Positions 1-7,192 are shown, counted from the stretch's first letter. The stretch: 14,597 nucleotides of DNA from SXXK01 sp046074645 (GCA_046074645.1 JBJTOP010000217.1:1-14597); one strand, 5' to 3'. Program-made: numbers and translations. The notes: generated from the sequence alone by a model not told the origin.

Positions 1-106
1 CCAGAATCCGCAGCGCCTGCGCGGTCGTCGGGGGGGGCTCGCAGTCGCTGTTGCCGGGGGGAAAGCGGGCTGTGAGGTGGCCGGCAAACGGTGCTGGTCA
101 CTGCCT

Positions 107-125
107 CAAGGTGCATGGCACCTTG
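107..125. repeat. 8-bp-stem hairpin, copy 1 of the GGTGCATGGCACC motif
   Basis: CAAGGTGC and GCACCTTG form a perfect 8-bp inverted repeat around an ATG loop. The central 13 bases GGTGCATGGCACC recur exactly at 7278-7290, also in an intergenic spacer. No T-run follows, so it is not a standard intrinsic terminator. It could be a protein-binding palindrome or a small dispersed repeat. Confidence 0.6.
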
Positions 126-156
126 AAGGAAAAATCCAGAGAATTTATTGGCATCC

Positions 157-175
157 GCGTCACTCGGTGTGACGC
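157..175. repeat. 7-bp-stem palindrome (GCGTCAC/GTGACGC)
   Basis: A perfect 7-bp inverted repeat with a 5-base loop is followed at once by the short palindrome GGGGACAGTCCC. Paired small palindromes of this kind resemble REP-type repeats. No transposase is visible nearby. Function unknown. Confidence 0.4.
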
Positions 176-403
176 CGGGGACAGTCCCTGAAGGCGGGGT
201 TATCAGCCAGTGTTGCAGTGTTCGCTGGGGAAGGCCGGGGGGGCACTGCGTGGGCCTCCGTCGATGCACATGTGCCGCGATTGCGATTTGAATTCGGATT
301 CCGCCGCTGGTTCCGGTCGCGACGTCCGCACTTCGCGTGCGCGAACGCGGCGCGTCGCCGGGGAGTGGCTAAGAACTGCTCTTCCAGGGCGAACCCATCA
401 ACG

Positions 404-432
404 AAAAAAGCCCGCGAGCGTCACTCGCGGGC
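404..432 (-). terminator. Rho-independent terminator of the 467-1018 gene
   Basis: Read on the minus strand, a perfect 9-bp G/C-rich stem (GCCCGCGAG with CTCGCGGGC) and a 5-base loop is followed directly by six T residues. It begins 34 bases downstream of the stop codon of the minus-strand gene at 467-1018, which fits a transcription terminator for that gene. Confidence 0.88.
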
Positions 433-466
433 GTGCTATATCAATCGTAGTGTCATCAGAGTACTG

Positions 467-1018
467 TCAGGGCGACGACAGTTGGGCACGGAGGTCATCA
501 GCTTCGTTCTGAGCATCGACGGCCACCACGACTGATGTTGTGGCAACAGCGACTGATGCGATGCTCACGGCTGTCATGAAGCCGAACCCGGGAGCGAACG
601 GAACGAAGCCCGGACCCATCTGACCGCGAACCAGACTGTCACCGACGGTGACTGCGACCTGACGGTTGGCACCGACTGGAGCGGTACCGTGTTTCCAAAG
701 CCGAACCTGAGATGACGTGGAATCCACACTCAGTTCGTGTACGCCGCCGCGGACGCCGGAAAAGGCAAATTGGCCATCACGACCGCTTGTGGTTTCAGCA
801 ACCACTGCTCCCTGATACTTCAATTGGACGTTCCTGCCCGTGAGAGGCAGCCCTTCAGGCGTGCAGACTGCACCTGTCAAATGGCCGGCGCCGGACAGTT
901 CGACGTCTCTGGCGATCTGGCTGCCTGGTCCTTCGAAAGCAACGGCGGAATGAGAAAGCAGGGCGCCGCAGCAGACGGCAAGGCTGACAATCTTGTTCAG
1001 CAGAGAGTGTCTTTTCAT
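467..1018 (-). CDS. small exported carboxypeptidase-regulatory-like domain protein
   Basis: A 183-residue protein with a clear signal peptide: positive start (MKRH), hydrophobic stretch at about 9-21 and likely cleavage after Ala27 (AVA-F). Residues about 45-98 resemble a carboxypeptidase regulatory-like beta-sandwich, with the pattern 'G.V...EG.PL.G..V.L' then 'T..DG.F.F.GV..G...L'. Residues about 148-167 are a hydrophobic Ala/Val/Ser helix, so the protein may be membrane-anchored near its C-terminus with an acidic tail. The start is supported by an AGGA site (1026-1029) seven bases upstream. The gene stands alone with its own terminator at 404-432 and diverges from the radical SAM gene. Small one-domain proteins of this kind are, from memory, common in planctomycetes and are usually assigned to the cell surface; the true role is unknown. 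Domain assignment is by pattern only. Confidence 0.75.
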   Translation of the reverse strand: MKRHSLLNKIVSLAVCCGALLSHSAVAFEGPGSQIARDVELSGAGHLTGAVCTPEGLPLTGRNVQLKYQGAVVAETTSGRDGQFAFSGVRGGVHELSVDSTSSQVRLWKHGTAPVGANRQVAVTVGDSLVRGQMGPGFVPFAPGFGFMTAVSIASVAVATTSVVVAVDAQNEADDLRAQLSSP

Positions 1019-1126
1019 CGTGGATTCCTCGGATGGTCACGTGCTGGCTGGGCAGGAACAATAGAGCAGGACAATGCAAGCTATTCTCTGATATATTCGG
1101 CGCTCGGCGGCAAGATTCTGCAACAC

Positions 1127-1151
1127 GTTTGCAGAGAGTTTTCGATTTCGA
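1127..1151 (+). promoter_or_regulatory. motif shared with the spacer upstream of 10789
   Basis: The 16 bases GTTTGCAGAGAGTTTT differ at one position from GTTTGCTGAGAGTTTT at 10707-10722. Both are followed within a few bases by TTTCGA or TTTTTCGA, and both lie upstream of a plus-strand start codon (1256 here, 10789 there). It may be a shared regulatory element or a decayed repeat. Coincidence is possible with only two copies. Confidence 0.25.
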
Positions 1152-1244
1152 GGGGGAATCCGTATGGGAGGATTCGGCGGATTCTGCCGTGCAGGTGTAT
1201 AGTACGGCAAAGGCTGCACAGTGTTGCATGTAAAAAAGATCTCA

Positions 1245-1249
1245 GGGGG
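1245..1249 (+). promoter_or_regulatory. G-rich Shine-Dalgarno site deciding a GTG start
   Basis: AGGGGG (1244-1249) lies six bases before the GTG at 1256, in frame with the radical SAM protein. This supports 1256 as the true start over any codon in the open frame that extends upstream to 737. Confidence 0.65.
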
Positions 1250-1255
1250 CGATGT

Positions 1256-2350
1256 GTGAACTCAGAGGCGGACAACAACGGGCCGCGCGTCGTGGGTCGG
1301 GGAGCCGCATCGAACCCACAAGGCCGATTTCTGCAGATTATTCGGGAAGACGACTTTGAACACTTCGAGTTCGATGACGATTTTCCTGAAGAATTGCAGC
1401 GTCCCAAAACCGTCTATCTCGACGATTGCTCGAAATCGATTATTTCAGAAAACGACAGCCCCGACATACCTTTTCGCTACAGTCTCAATCCCTATCGTGG
1501 CTGCCTGCACGGCTGCAGTTACTGCTACGCGAGGCCGACTCACGAATACCTTGGACTCAGCGCGGGGCTTGATTTCGAAACGCGAATCTTTGTCAAACGG
1601 AAGGCCCCCGATCTGTTCAGGGATTTTCTGGCGAGGTCAGACTGGGTGTGTGAGCCGATCATGTTGTCGGGTGTAACGGACTGTTATCAGCCGATCGAGC
1701 GTCAGCTGCGGCTGACCCGGCAATGTCTGGAAGTGGCCCTCGAAGCTCGACAGCCCGTGTCCCTGATCACAAAAAACGCGCTGATCTCCCGGGATGTCGA
1801 TCTGCTTGCCGAACTCGCACAGCAGGGACTCTGCCGTGCTGCTCTAAGCCTGAATTCTCTTGACCAGTCGCTGACCCGAGTCATGGAACCGGCGTGCTCT
1901 GCTCCGGCCGCACGACTGGAAGCAATTCGTACACTGTCTGCTGCGGGTGTGCCCGTGCACGTAATGGCGGCGCCGGTGATTCCGGGACTGAACGATTCTG
2001 AACTGCCGAAAGTGCTGCAGGCGGCTGCTGCAGCGGGCGCAGCGTCTGCAGGATACATCATGGTGCGTTTGCCGCTCACCGTGGAGCCCCTGTTTCTGGA
2101 GTGGTTGCGGATCCATCGTCCACTGGAAGCAGAAAAAGTCGAATCACGACTGCGACTGGTACGAGGCGGCAAGCTCAGCCAGAGCGAATTTCATGATCGG
2201 ATGCGGGGATCGGGGCAGTATGCCGACCATGTGGGGGCTTTGTTTTCGCTGTGGCGGAAGCGGTGCGGTCTTGCGTCGCAGCTGCCGCAATTGAAAACGG
2301 ACCTGTTTCGGCCGCCACGAACCGCACAGGGCCAGCAGTTTCTCTTTTGA
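1256..2350 (+). CDS. radical SAM protein, PA0069/SplB-like family
   Basis: A 364-residue protein from the GTG start. The radical SAM cluster-binding motif CxxxCxxC is clear at Cys83, Cys87 and Cys90, within 'NPYRGCLHGCSYCYAR'. These cysteines normally hold a [4Fe-4S] cluster that cleaves S-adenosylmethionine. The preceding segment ('PFRYSLNPYRGC') and the following 'ARPTHEYLG' are typical of the uncharacterised PA0069-like family, relatives of spore photoproduct lyase. The length fits that family, and the C-terminal part contains 'MVRLPLTVEPLF' and 'SGQYADHVG'. The frame stays open upstream to 737, but that part runs antisense over the secreted-protein gene and its promoter and has no family resemblance, so it is excluded. 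The substrate is unknown; family members are often suspected of nucleic-acid-related chemistry, but this is not proven. The MscS gene starts 105 bases downstream. Confidence 0.88.
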   Translation: MNSEADNNGPRVVGRGAASNPQGRFLQIIREDDFEHFEFDDDFPEELQRPKTVYLDDCSKSIISENDSPDIPFRYSLNPYRGCLHGCSYCYARPTHEYLGLSAGLDFETRIFVKRKAPDLFRDFLARSDWVCEPIMLSGVTDCYQPIERQLRLTRQCLEVALEARQPVSLITKNALISRDVDLLAELAQQGLCRAALSLNSLDQSLTRVMEPACSAPAARLEAIRTLSAAGVPVHVMAAPVIPGLNDSELPKVLQAAAAAGAASAGYIMVRLPLTVEPLFLEWLRIHRPLEAEKVESRLRLVRGGKLSQSEFHDRMRGSGQYADHVGALFSLWRKRCGLASQLPQLKTDLFRPPRTAQGQQFLF

Positions 2351-2455
2351 CCATTTCTCGCACCGCTGCGAAGCGGGATTTACCTGATTTTAAAGAGTGT
2401 GGTAAGCTCCGGGTCCGCGGTCTAAACCGCCATCGATTTACTCAGGAGTTCAGCC

Positions 2456-3535
2456 ATGGCAGGGATGCCGGTATTCCTCAAAATCCTGCTGCTGCTGCTG
2501 GCAGCAGATGAGTTTCCGTCGTTCAGTGAGCCCGAAGCTGTGGTGGAAGCACCAGCCGCTGCGGAAGCGCTGAATGCTCCCGCTCCGACTCCGTCCGCCA
2601 CTGCTGCAGGAAATGAAATCGCCCCGGTACCTGTGATACCGGACGTGGTTCAGCAGATTCAGGAGATCATTCAGACCGATCTGGACAAGGCCATGCTCAT
2701 CCGACTGGCTGTCCGCTGGCTGCCGTCAATTGCTGCTGCTCTGGCGGTGTTTGTCCTTGGGCGGCTGGCCAGCCGGGTGATTGGGCGGATGATCGATCGA
2801 GCTGCTCGGAAAGCCCGGATGGACGAGACCGTGGTCCGTTTCATCGGCAGTCTGTCGTCAATCATTATGCTTCTGGTTGTGGTGATTGCATCTTTGAGCT
2901 GCCTTGGAGTAGACACGACGTCGCTGAGCGCTGTGCTTGTGGCGTCAGGTTTCGCAATTGGCATGGCACTCCAGGGGTCGCTGGGAAATGTGGCTTCGGG
3001 CGTGTTGCTGGTGTTCTTCCGACCGTTCCGCGTTGGCGATTTTATCGAAGTGGCTGGATCGCCTGGGAAGGTCGTTGAAATTCAGATCTTCAATACTATT
3101 TTGCTGAGCCCGGACAACGTTCGAATTATCCTGCCGAATTCGACAATTACGGGTGGAACCATTCGTAATCTGTCAGCGGAACCAATTCGCCGCATCGACC
3201 TCGTGGTGGGCTGCAGCTACAACGATCCGCTGCGTGAAGTGCGCGCACTTCTGGAAGAGATCATCGCGGCTGAACCACGAATTCTGAAGGATCCGGTCCC
3301 GGTGATAGCGGTGTCAGAAATGGCCGAGAGCAGCGTGAACTTTGTTGTCCGACCGTGGGTCGTCGGGGCTGATTTTCATGCCGTCAGGTTTGCTCTGACC
3401 GAACGTATCAAGCTCGGATTTGACGAACGTGGTTTGACGATACCGTTTCCTTCCCGGGATGTCTTCGTACATCACTCCGGCACAGCGACACTTCCGCTGC
3501 AGGTGCTTAACGGAGCTGCTGCAGCGGCGGCATAG
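2456..3535 (+). CDS. small-conductance mechanosensitive channel, MscS family
   Basis: A 359-residue inner-membrane channel that opens under membrane tension during osmotic down-shock. A hydrophobic N-terminus (residues 4-17) suggests a signal peptide or anchor, followed by a Pro/Ala-rich linker (about 28-62). Membrane segments lie at about 84-103, 130-150 and 157-187. The third carries the family's pore signature, 'SGFAIGMALQGSLGNVASG', then 'FRPFRVGDFIEV' leading into the beta domain. Residues about 200-345 form the cytoplasmic vestibule, with 'ILPNSTITGGTIRNLS' typical of the family. AGGAG at 2444-2448 lies seven bases before the ATG. The C-terminus ends in a run of alanines. tilS follows after 39 bases, so the two may be co-transcribed. 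Confidence 0.95.
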   Translation: MAGMPVFLKILLLLLAADEFPSFSEPEAVVEAPAAAEALNAPAPTPSATAAGNEIAPVPVIPDVVQQIQEIIQTDLDKAMLIRLAVRWLPSIAAALAVFVLGRLASRVIGRMIDRAARKARMDETVVRFIGSLSSIIMLLVVVIASLSCLGVDTTSLSAVLVASGFAIGMALQGSLGNVASGVLLVFFRPFRVGDFIEVAGSPGKVVEIQIFNTILLSPDNVRIILPNSTITGGTIRNLSAEPIRRIDLVVGCSYNDPLREVRALLEEIIAAEPRILKDPVPVIAVSEMAESSVNFVVRPWVVGADFHAVRFALTERIKLGFDERGLTIPFPSRDVFVHHSGTATLPLQVLNGAAAAAA

Positions 3536-3574
3536 GAATCTTCCAACGGCGACCATCGCTGAACTGGTGATTTC

Positions 3575-4612
3575 ATGGGAGACCCGAGTGGACAAGCGGG
3601 ATTGGTGGCGGAGAGGGCTTTCGAGTCCTGTCTGCTGTCGGGAACCGCTGCTGATGAAGGCCTGCTGGTGGCCGTATCGGGCGGAATCGACAGCATGGTG
3701 CTGCTCCGCGTGACGGCAGATTTTGCCAGCCGCGCCGGGCGACCGATTGCAGCAGCTCATTTGAATCACAATCTGCGGGGCGCCGCGAGTGCCCGGGATG
3801 CTGAGCTGGTGCGGCTTGCGACGGAGCAGCTGGGAGTGCCGCTGTTCACTGCCTGCCTGACGCCCGGAGAACTTGAGGCGGATTCCATCGGCAGTCTCGA
3901 AGAGTCCGCACGGCGAGCACGGCTGAAATTTCTGATTCGTACGGCTGAAGAGCATCACTTTCCAGTGGTGCTCACGGCCCATCATTCGGCTGATCAGGTG
4001 GAAACCATTCTGCACAACATTCTACGAGGCACCGGCCTGAAAGGGCTCAGAGGCATCCCCGAAACAAGGCCAATGTCACCCGGAATTCGTGTACTGCGAC
4101 CGCTGCTTGGTGTGGCAAAACGGGACCTGCAGAGTTTTGCGCAGACGCACGCGATTGTGTTCGGTGAGGATGAAACGAATTCAGACCAGCGGTTCACTCG
4201 CAATCGCATTCGTCATGAATTGCTGCCTGGGCTGCGGGAGCAGTTCAATCCAGCTATTGACGACGCTCTGCTGAGGCTTGCTGAACAGTCCATCGAACTG
4301 CTCGACATCGCTGATGGACTTGCTGATGAACTGTTGCGAAAGGCAGTGCTGCAGGAGGATGCCGTCAGTTGTCGGCTGAGCACAGCAGAGCTGATAACCG
4401 CCCCCGACGCCATTCTGCGACACGCCCTCGTCCGGCTCTGGGACCGCAGAGGCTGGCCCCGACAGCATCTGCGCGCCGCTCACTGGCACCGCGCCGCGAC
4501 TCTGGTGCGATCCCCTGGAAGCTGCGACTTTCCAGACGGACTCAGACTGCATTCGTCCGGCGGAGTCATGAGGGTGATACAAGCGGATTATAGATCATCG
4601 ACTGCGCTCTGA
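3575..4612 (+). CDS. tilS: tRNA(Ile)-lysidine synthase
   Basis: A 345-residue cytoplasmic N-type ATP pyrophosphatase. TilS attaches lysine to C34 of the CAU-anticodon tRNA(Ile), so that it reads AUA and is charged with isoleucine. The PP-loop SGGIDS is at 35-40, followed by HLNHNLRG (62-69), AHHSADQVET (135-144) and RNRIRHELLP (209-218), all hallmarks of TilS. It is shorter than the E. coli enzyme, so the C-terminal substrate-binding part is reduced. No strong Shine-Dalgarno site precedes the ATG; a few residues of start uncertainty remain. Its last 25 bases overlap the 3' end of the convergent toxin-like gene at 4588, an unusually tight arrangement for an essential gene. Confidence 0.95.
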   Translation: MGDPSGQAGLVAERAFESCLLSGTAADEGLLVAVSGGIDSMVLLRVTADFASRAGRPIAAAHLNHNLRGAASARDAELVRLATEQLGVPLFTACLTPGELEADSIGSLEESARRARLKFLIRTAEEHHFPVVLTAHHSADQVETILHNILRGTGLKGLRGIPETRPMSPGIRVLRPLLGVAKRDLQSFAQTHAIVFGEDETNSDQRFTRNRIRHELLPGLREQFNPAIDDALLRLAEQSIELLDIADGLADELLRKAVLQEDAVSCRLSTAELITAPDAILRHALVRLWDRRGWPRQHLRAAHWHRAATLVRSPGSCDFPDGLRLHSSGGVMRVIQADYRSSTAL

Positions 4613-4965
4613 AAATCTTCACCAGTGGGGTTGTCGCGTCGTGCAAATTCCTGCGCGATGTAAACTCGCCTCTCTTCACAGTAAGCCACAACAACGAGCC
4701 GCAGGCTTCCACTCTTTCCACCACCTGGGAGTCCCCATCGCACCTTTAAAACTTTTCCTCCAGGATGTGTTGCCTTGAGCGGCGAGATGGAGTCACCCTG
4801 TGAATTCGTATACTTGCGAGAGGAAAAGTATCCGCAGAGAAAGTCCTGTAGGGCCTCTTTTTCGGCACTGTAATCTTCAGGATTCATTTGCTGCCGTAGT
4901 TCAAACAACAGTTTTGCCTGGGGCCCCAACTGCCACTTCCCATCGCTACGTTTGTAATGTATCAC
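4588..4965 (-). CDS. RelE/HigB2-like toxin candidate of a Panacea module
   Basis: A 125-residue protein from a GTG start (minus strand 4965-4963) that overlaps the upstream gene's TGA stop as GTGA. Residues about 68-110 read 'GGKVLKVRWGLPGGGKSGS' followed by 'LRLVV' and 'RRVYIAQEFARRDNPT'. This resembles the core of RelE/HigB2-type ribosome-dependent mRNA interferases, where a 'K.RW...G.GKSGG.R..Y' pattern precedes a beta strand and a basic C-terminal stretch. The usual 'SGG' is SGS here, and the tyrosine that often follows is replaced within LRLVVVAY. The N-terminal 65 residues are less typical and longer than a minimal RelE fold. The pairing with a Panacea-domain gene is the main support for a toxin role; activity is inferred. 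Its final 25 bases overlap the end of tilS tail to tail. Confidence 0.6.
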   Translation of the reverse strand: MIHYKRSDGKWQLGPQAKLLFELRQQMNPEDYSAEKEALQDFLCGYFSSRKYTNSQGDSISPLKATHPGGKVLKVRWGLPGGGKSGSLRLVVVAYCEERRVYIAQEFARRDNPTGEDFQSAVDDL

Positions 4966-5540
4966 CAGTCTTCTCCGATTGCTGCATCCGCGTTTGAGAG
5001 CATTTGGTTGCCGTCAGAAATTGGCCTCAGCATCCATGGATCGGCCTCGATGATTTGCTGAAGTGCAATCCTCATATTGACAGCTACTGGTTTTCGATCA
5101 CGCTGATACTGATTCCGTGCTAGTTGCCAGCCCGGGTTTCTGTGAGAGAATTCCGAGGCGATGCGTGAGGTGGAATCTGCAAAGAAACTGGTTACATCAG
5201 AGACTTTAATCATGTCCTCTGAGTTAAGAAACTGAAATTGTGTTGGGAACACCTCCAGAACAATAGGCTTTGATCCATCCCACTGACTGATTTGTCGAGC
5301 TATTCCTAATTCGTTAAGGCGATCGATCAACCGATTCTGGTACTTTGCGATCACTGGTCCGTTCTGCAGGGCCACATAAGGATTTTGTGTCAGCGTTTCA
5401 CCTCGGTCTCTCAGTGTCGCCAGGTCAATGTAGAAGAGCACCTTGTTCAGTACCACCGCATTCAGAGAATGCCCTGGGGCAGCATGAAGCACAGCGCTGG
5501 CGACTTCAATCAATCTTAGATTTCTGTCGTCTGCTGCCAC
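4962..5540 (-). CDS. Panacea-domain (DUF4065, SocA-like) antitoxin candidate
   Basis: A 192-residue protein from the GTG at 5540. Residues about 29-75 show the Panacea pattern: 'LNKVLFYIDLATLRDRGETL', then 'NPYVALQNGPV' with the conserved Gly-Pro. A helical C-terminal half contains 'ASEFSHRNPGWQLAR', matching the 'FSHR..gW' feature of the family. Panacea proteins are antitoxins of PanAT modules and proteolysis adaptors such as SocA; the domain is known to neutralise many unrelated toxins. The start is chosen because AGGAG (5548-5552) lies seven bases upstream; a GTG at 5576 is in frame but lacks such a site. The gene overlaps the toxin candidate by four bases. Several stretches (for example 5161-5280) are about 42 % GC, well below the neighbours, suggesting transfer. 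The residues after about 150 are unassigned. Confidence 0.75.
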   Translation of the reverse strand: MAADDRNLRLIEVASAVLHAAPGHSLNAVVLNKVLFYIDLATLRDRGETLTQNPYVALQNGPVIAKYQNRLIDRLNELGIARQISQWDGSKPIVLEVFPTQFQFLNSEDMIKVSDVTSFFADSTSRIASEFSHRNPGWQLARNQYQRDRKPVAVNMRIALQQIIEADPWMLRPISDGNQMLSNADAAIGEDW

Positions 5541-5547
5541 GTCAACT

Positions 5548-5552
5548 CTCCT
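5548..5552 (-). promoter_or_regulatory. Shine-Dalgarno site deciding the antitoxin start
   Basis: AGGAG on the minus strand lies seven bases before the GTG at 5540-5538. It favours this start over the in-frame GTG at 5576, which would add 12 residues. Confidence 0.65.
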
Positions 5553-5618
5553 CGTTCGAAACAGGAGCAACCGCACTTGAAGGGAACCACATGCTTTTTT
5601 GGTTTCTGATCAGGAAGT

Positions 5619-6302
5619 TCAGAAGTGCAGGGGACGAGGCTCAACCCCACTGTTGAACTGAGATTTGAAAAACGTAGTACATTGAAATGAACATTTGCTG
5701 CCGGAATGTGGCATGGCTGGCAGCCCTGCCTCTCTCAGCCAGCACCACTCCACATCCAGTTCATCGCTGACAGTGGGGAAGTACTGATCCACGGCACCTG
5801 CCGCTGCCAGTCCGGGGATGTCACCTGCGGGTGGTTGACAGGATTTGACGAGGATGAGTTTTGAGCCCTGCCAGTCTCGGAGTATGGCGGCGGCGATGGA
5901 ATCGCTGGTGACATCCCACGATTCCGGGAGTCGGTCAGCGGTGGAGACACCGGTGGTGCGAAGGTGGGTGAATGTGTCGAGCACGGGTATGCGGCCCGAC
6001 GCGTGGATGGAAAGAGCGGTGTCCTGATCCGTGGCCAGCTGGAGGTCAGTCCCTGTGCGAACAAGGACCTGAGCGTTCAGGCTCATGGCCGCAATCGCAT
6101 CCCAATGAGATTTTCCTGAAGGCAGCCTGCAGCGGGTATCGAGTTCTCGAATGACATCGGCGGCGCGGCCACCGCCGGTGATCAGCAGCAGCGGTGCGGG
6201 GCGGAGCAGGGCACACAGCTCTTGCAGATGAGCGTGCAGGTTGGGCAGATCCAGCAGGCTGCCGCCGACGCGAACCACAATGAGTGAAGAGTTCTGGGGC
6301 AT
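5619..6302 (-). CDS. amino-acid-kinase family protein, MfnE-like
   Basis: A 227-residue protein with an amino-acid/uridylate-kinase fold. 'RVGGSL' at 11-16 is the glycine-rich ATP site, 'LLITGGGRAADVIRELD' (39-55) the second glycine loop, and 'LPESWDVTSDSIAAAIL' (125-141) the typical nucleotide-binding segment, followed by 'LILVKS' (149-154). Such short kinases occur with archaeal-type C1 genes and resemble MfnE of methanofuran synthesis; planctomycetes are known to carry tetrahydromethanopterin-linked C1 genes. Which phosphate acceptor is used cannot be read here, and no other C1 gene is in the window. The residue before VGGS is Arg11 where family members usually have the ATP-phosphate-binding Lys. 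The frame extends upstream to 6473, but homology begins just after the ATG at 6302, which also leaves a 71-base spacer to the divergent methyltransferase. Confidence 0.72.
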   Translation of the reverse strand: MPQNSSLIVVRVGGSLLDLPNLHAHLQELCALLRPAPLLLITGGGRAADVIRELDTRCRLPSGKSHWDAIAAMSLNAQVLVRTGTDLQLATDQDTALSIHASGRIPVLDTFTHLRTTGVSTADRLPESWDVTSDSIAAAILRDWQGSKLILVKSCQPPAGDIPGLAAAGAVDQYFPTVSDELDVEWCWLREAGLPAMPHSGSKCSFQCTTFFKSQFNSGVEPRPLHF

Positions 6303-6373
6303 GTTGCACTTTCCAGCGTTTCCCGGAGAATATCCAGTCTGCTTCTTTATTTCTGCATACAGGACGTCATTCG

Positions 6374-7192
6374 GTGGAACATCTTCCCCACAACAGATCC
6401 GCATGGAATCATCTGGCGGATTCCGGCAGCGTATTCGCACATACGGCAACCGACGAAGAATGTCGGGAGCCACTCAAGACACTGGACAGTCGTGGCTGGC
6501 TGCCCTCGTCCGTGGCGGGTCTGGACGTGCTTTGTCTGGCAGGTGGTGGTGGCTGGCAGTCGGTTCTCTATGCGACTGCCGGGGCACGAGTCACTGTGGC
6601 TGACCTGAGCGATTCGATGCTGAAACTGGATGAACGCGAGTGTCGTCGGCGAGGGCTCAGTGTACAGATCGTTCGGACATCGATGGAAGACCTGAGCATG
6701 CTTGGGGATCAGACCTTCGACCTCGTGCATCAGCCGGTGAGCACCTGCTATGTGCCGTCGCTCAAGCCGGTCTATCGCGAAATTGCCCGGGTTCTGCGGG
6801 ATGATGGCCTGTATATTTCACAGCACAAGCAGCCGGTGAGTCTCCAGATCAGTCATCGCACGGAACGGCACCAGTTTGTGATTGGACTTGAATATTATCA
6901 CCGAGGCCCTCTGCCGAGGATGCAGGACACGGCGTATCGTGAATCGGGGACGACCGAGTATCTGCATCGCATGGAAGAAATTGTCGGGGATTTGTGTTTG
7001 TCTGGATTTGTAATCGAAGACCTGCGGGAACCACCACGAGCGGATCCCGCTGCGGACGTTTCGCACTTTGGCTATCGTGGCCGATTTGTTCCGCCATACG
7101 TCCGAATCAAGGCCCGTCGCCGCCACCGTTCCCCCGAAGAAGCCGCTGGCGGTTTGACGTCCGCGGGGCTGTGGATTCCCGGCGGAAGATGA
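6374..7192 (+). CDS. class I SAM-dependent methyltransferase
   Basis: A 272-residue protein with a Rossmann-type methyltransferase domain. Motif I is 'VLCLAGGGGWQS' (52-63), the acidic residue after strand 2 is Asp77 in 'VTVADLSDSML', and 'FDLVHQPVSTCYVPSLKPVYREIARVLRDDGLY' spans motifs IV-VI. 'HNRSAWNHLA' at the N-terminus is a common opening of Methyltransf_11-type proteins. The start is GTG at 6374, nine bases after AGGA (6361-6364); an upstream in-frame ATG at 6284 would overlap the divergent kinase gene and adds residues without family resemblance. The substrate is unknown. It is divergent from the MfnE-like kinase across a 71-base spacer, so a shared promoter region is likely. Confidence 0.82.
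   Translation: MEHLPHNRSAWNHLADSGSVFAHTATDEECREPLKTLDSRGWLPSSVAGLDVLCLAGGGGWQSVLYATAGARVTVADLSDSMLKLDERECRRRGLSVQIVRTSMEDLSMLGDQTFDLVHQPVSTCYVPSLKPVYREIARVLRDDGLYISQHKQPVSLQISHRTERHQFVIGLEYYHRGPLPRMQDTAYRESGTTEYLHRMEEIVGDLCLSGFVIEDLREPPRADPAADVSHFGYRGRFVPPYVRIKARRRHRSPEEAAGGLTSAGLWIPGGR

Larger units (their letters stand above)
1..403. other. gene-free left edge
   Basis: No reading frame here looks like a real protein. The overlapping frames between 210 and 535 have low-complexity Arg/Ser-rich translations and no family resemblance. The stretch holds two small palindromes (107-125 and 157-175), the latter followed by the GGGGACAGTCCC palindrome, and ends at the terminator of the leftward gene. 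A gene cut by the left edge of the window cannot be excluded, because frames remain open across positions 1 to about 75, but nothing identifies one. Confidence 0.5.

Noticed and set aside
1..75. Minus-strand gene entering from the left edge
   Set aside because: A frame is open and reads plausibly (APPTTAQALRIL), but it is too short, with no clear start or domain to support a call.
210..535. Two overlapping short frames on the plus strand
   Set aside because: They run through the terminator and into the minus-strand gene, and their translations are low-complexity with no family resemblance.
737..1255. N-terminal extension of the radical SAM reading frame
   Set aside because: It is antisense to the secreted-protein gene and its promoter, shows no domain similarity, and a GTG with a good Shine-Dalgarno site at 1256 fits the family length.
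3314..4015. Antisense frame (233 codons) across the mscS-tilS junction
   Set aside because: It spans two well-supported genes on the other strand and has no recognisable domain.
6303..6473. 57-residue N-terminal extension of the MfnE-like kinase
   Set aside because: It overlaps the divergent methyltransferase start and has no similarity; the fold begins just after the ATG at 6302.
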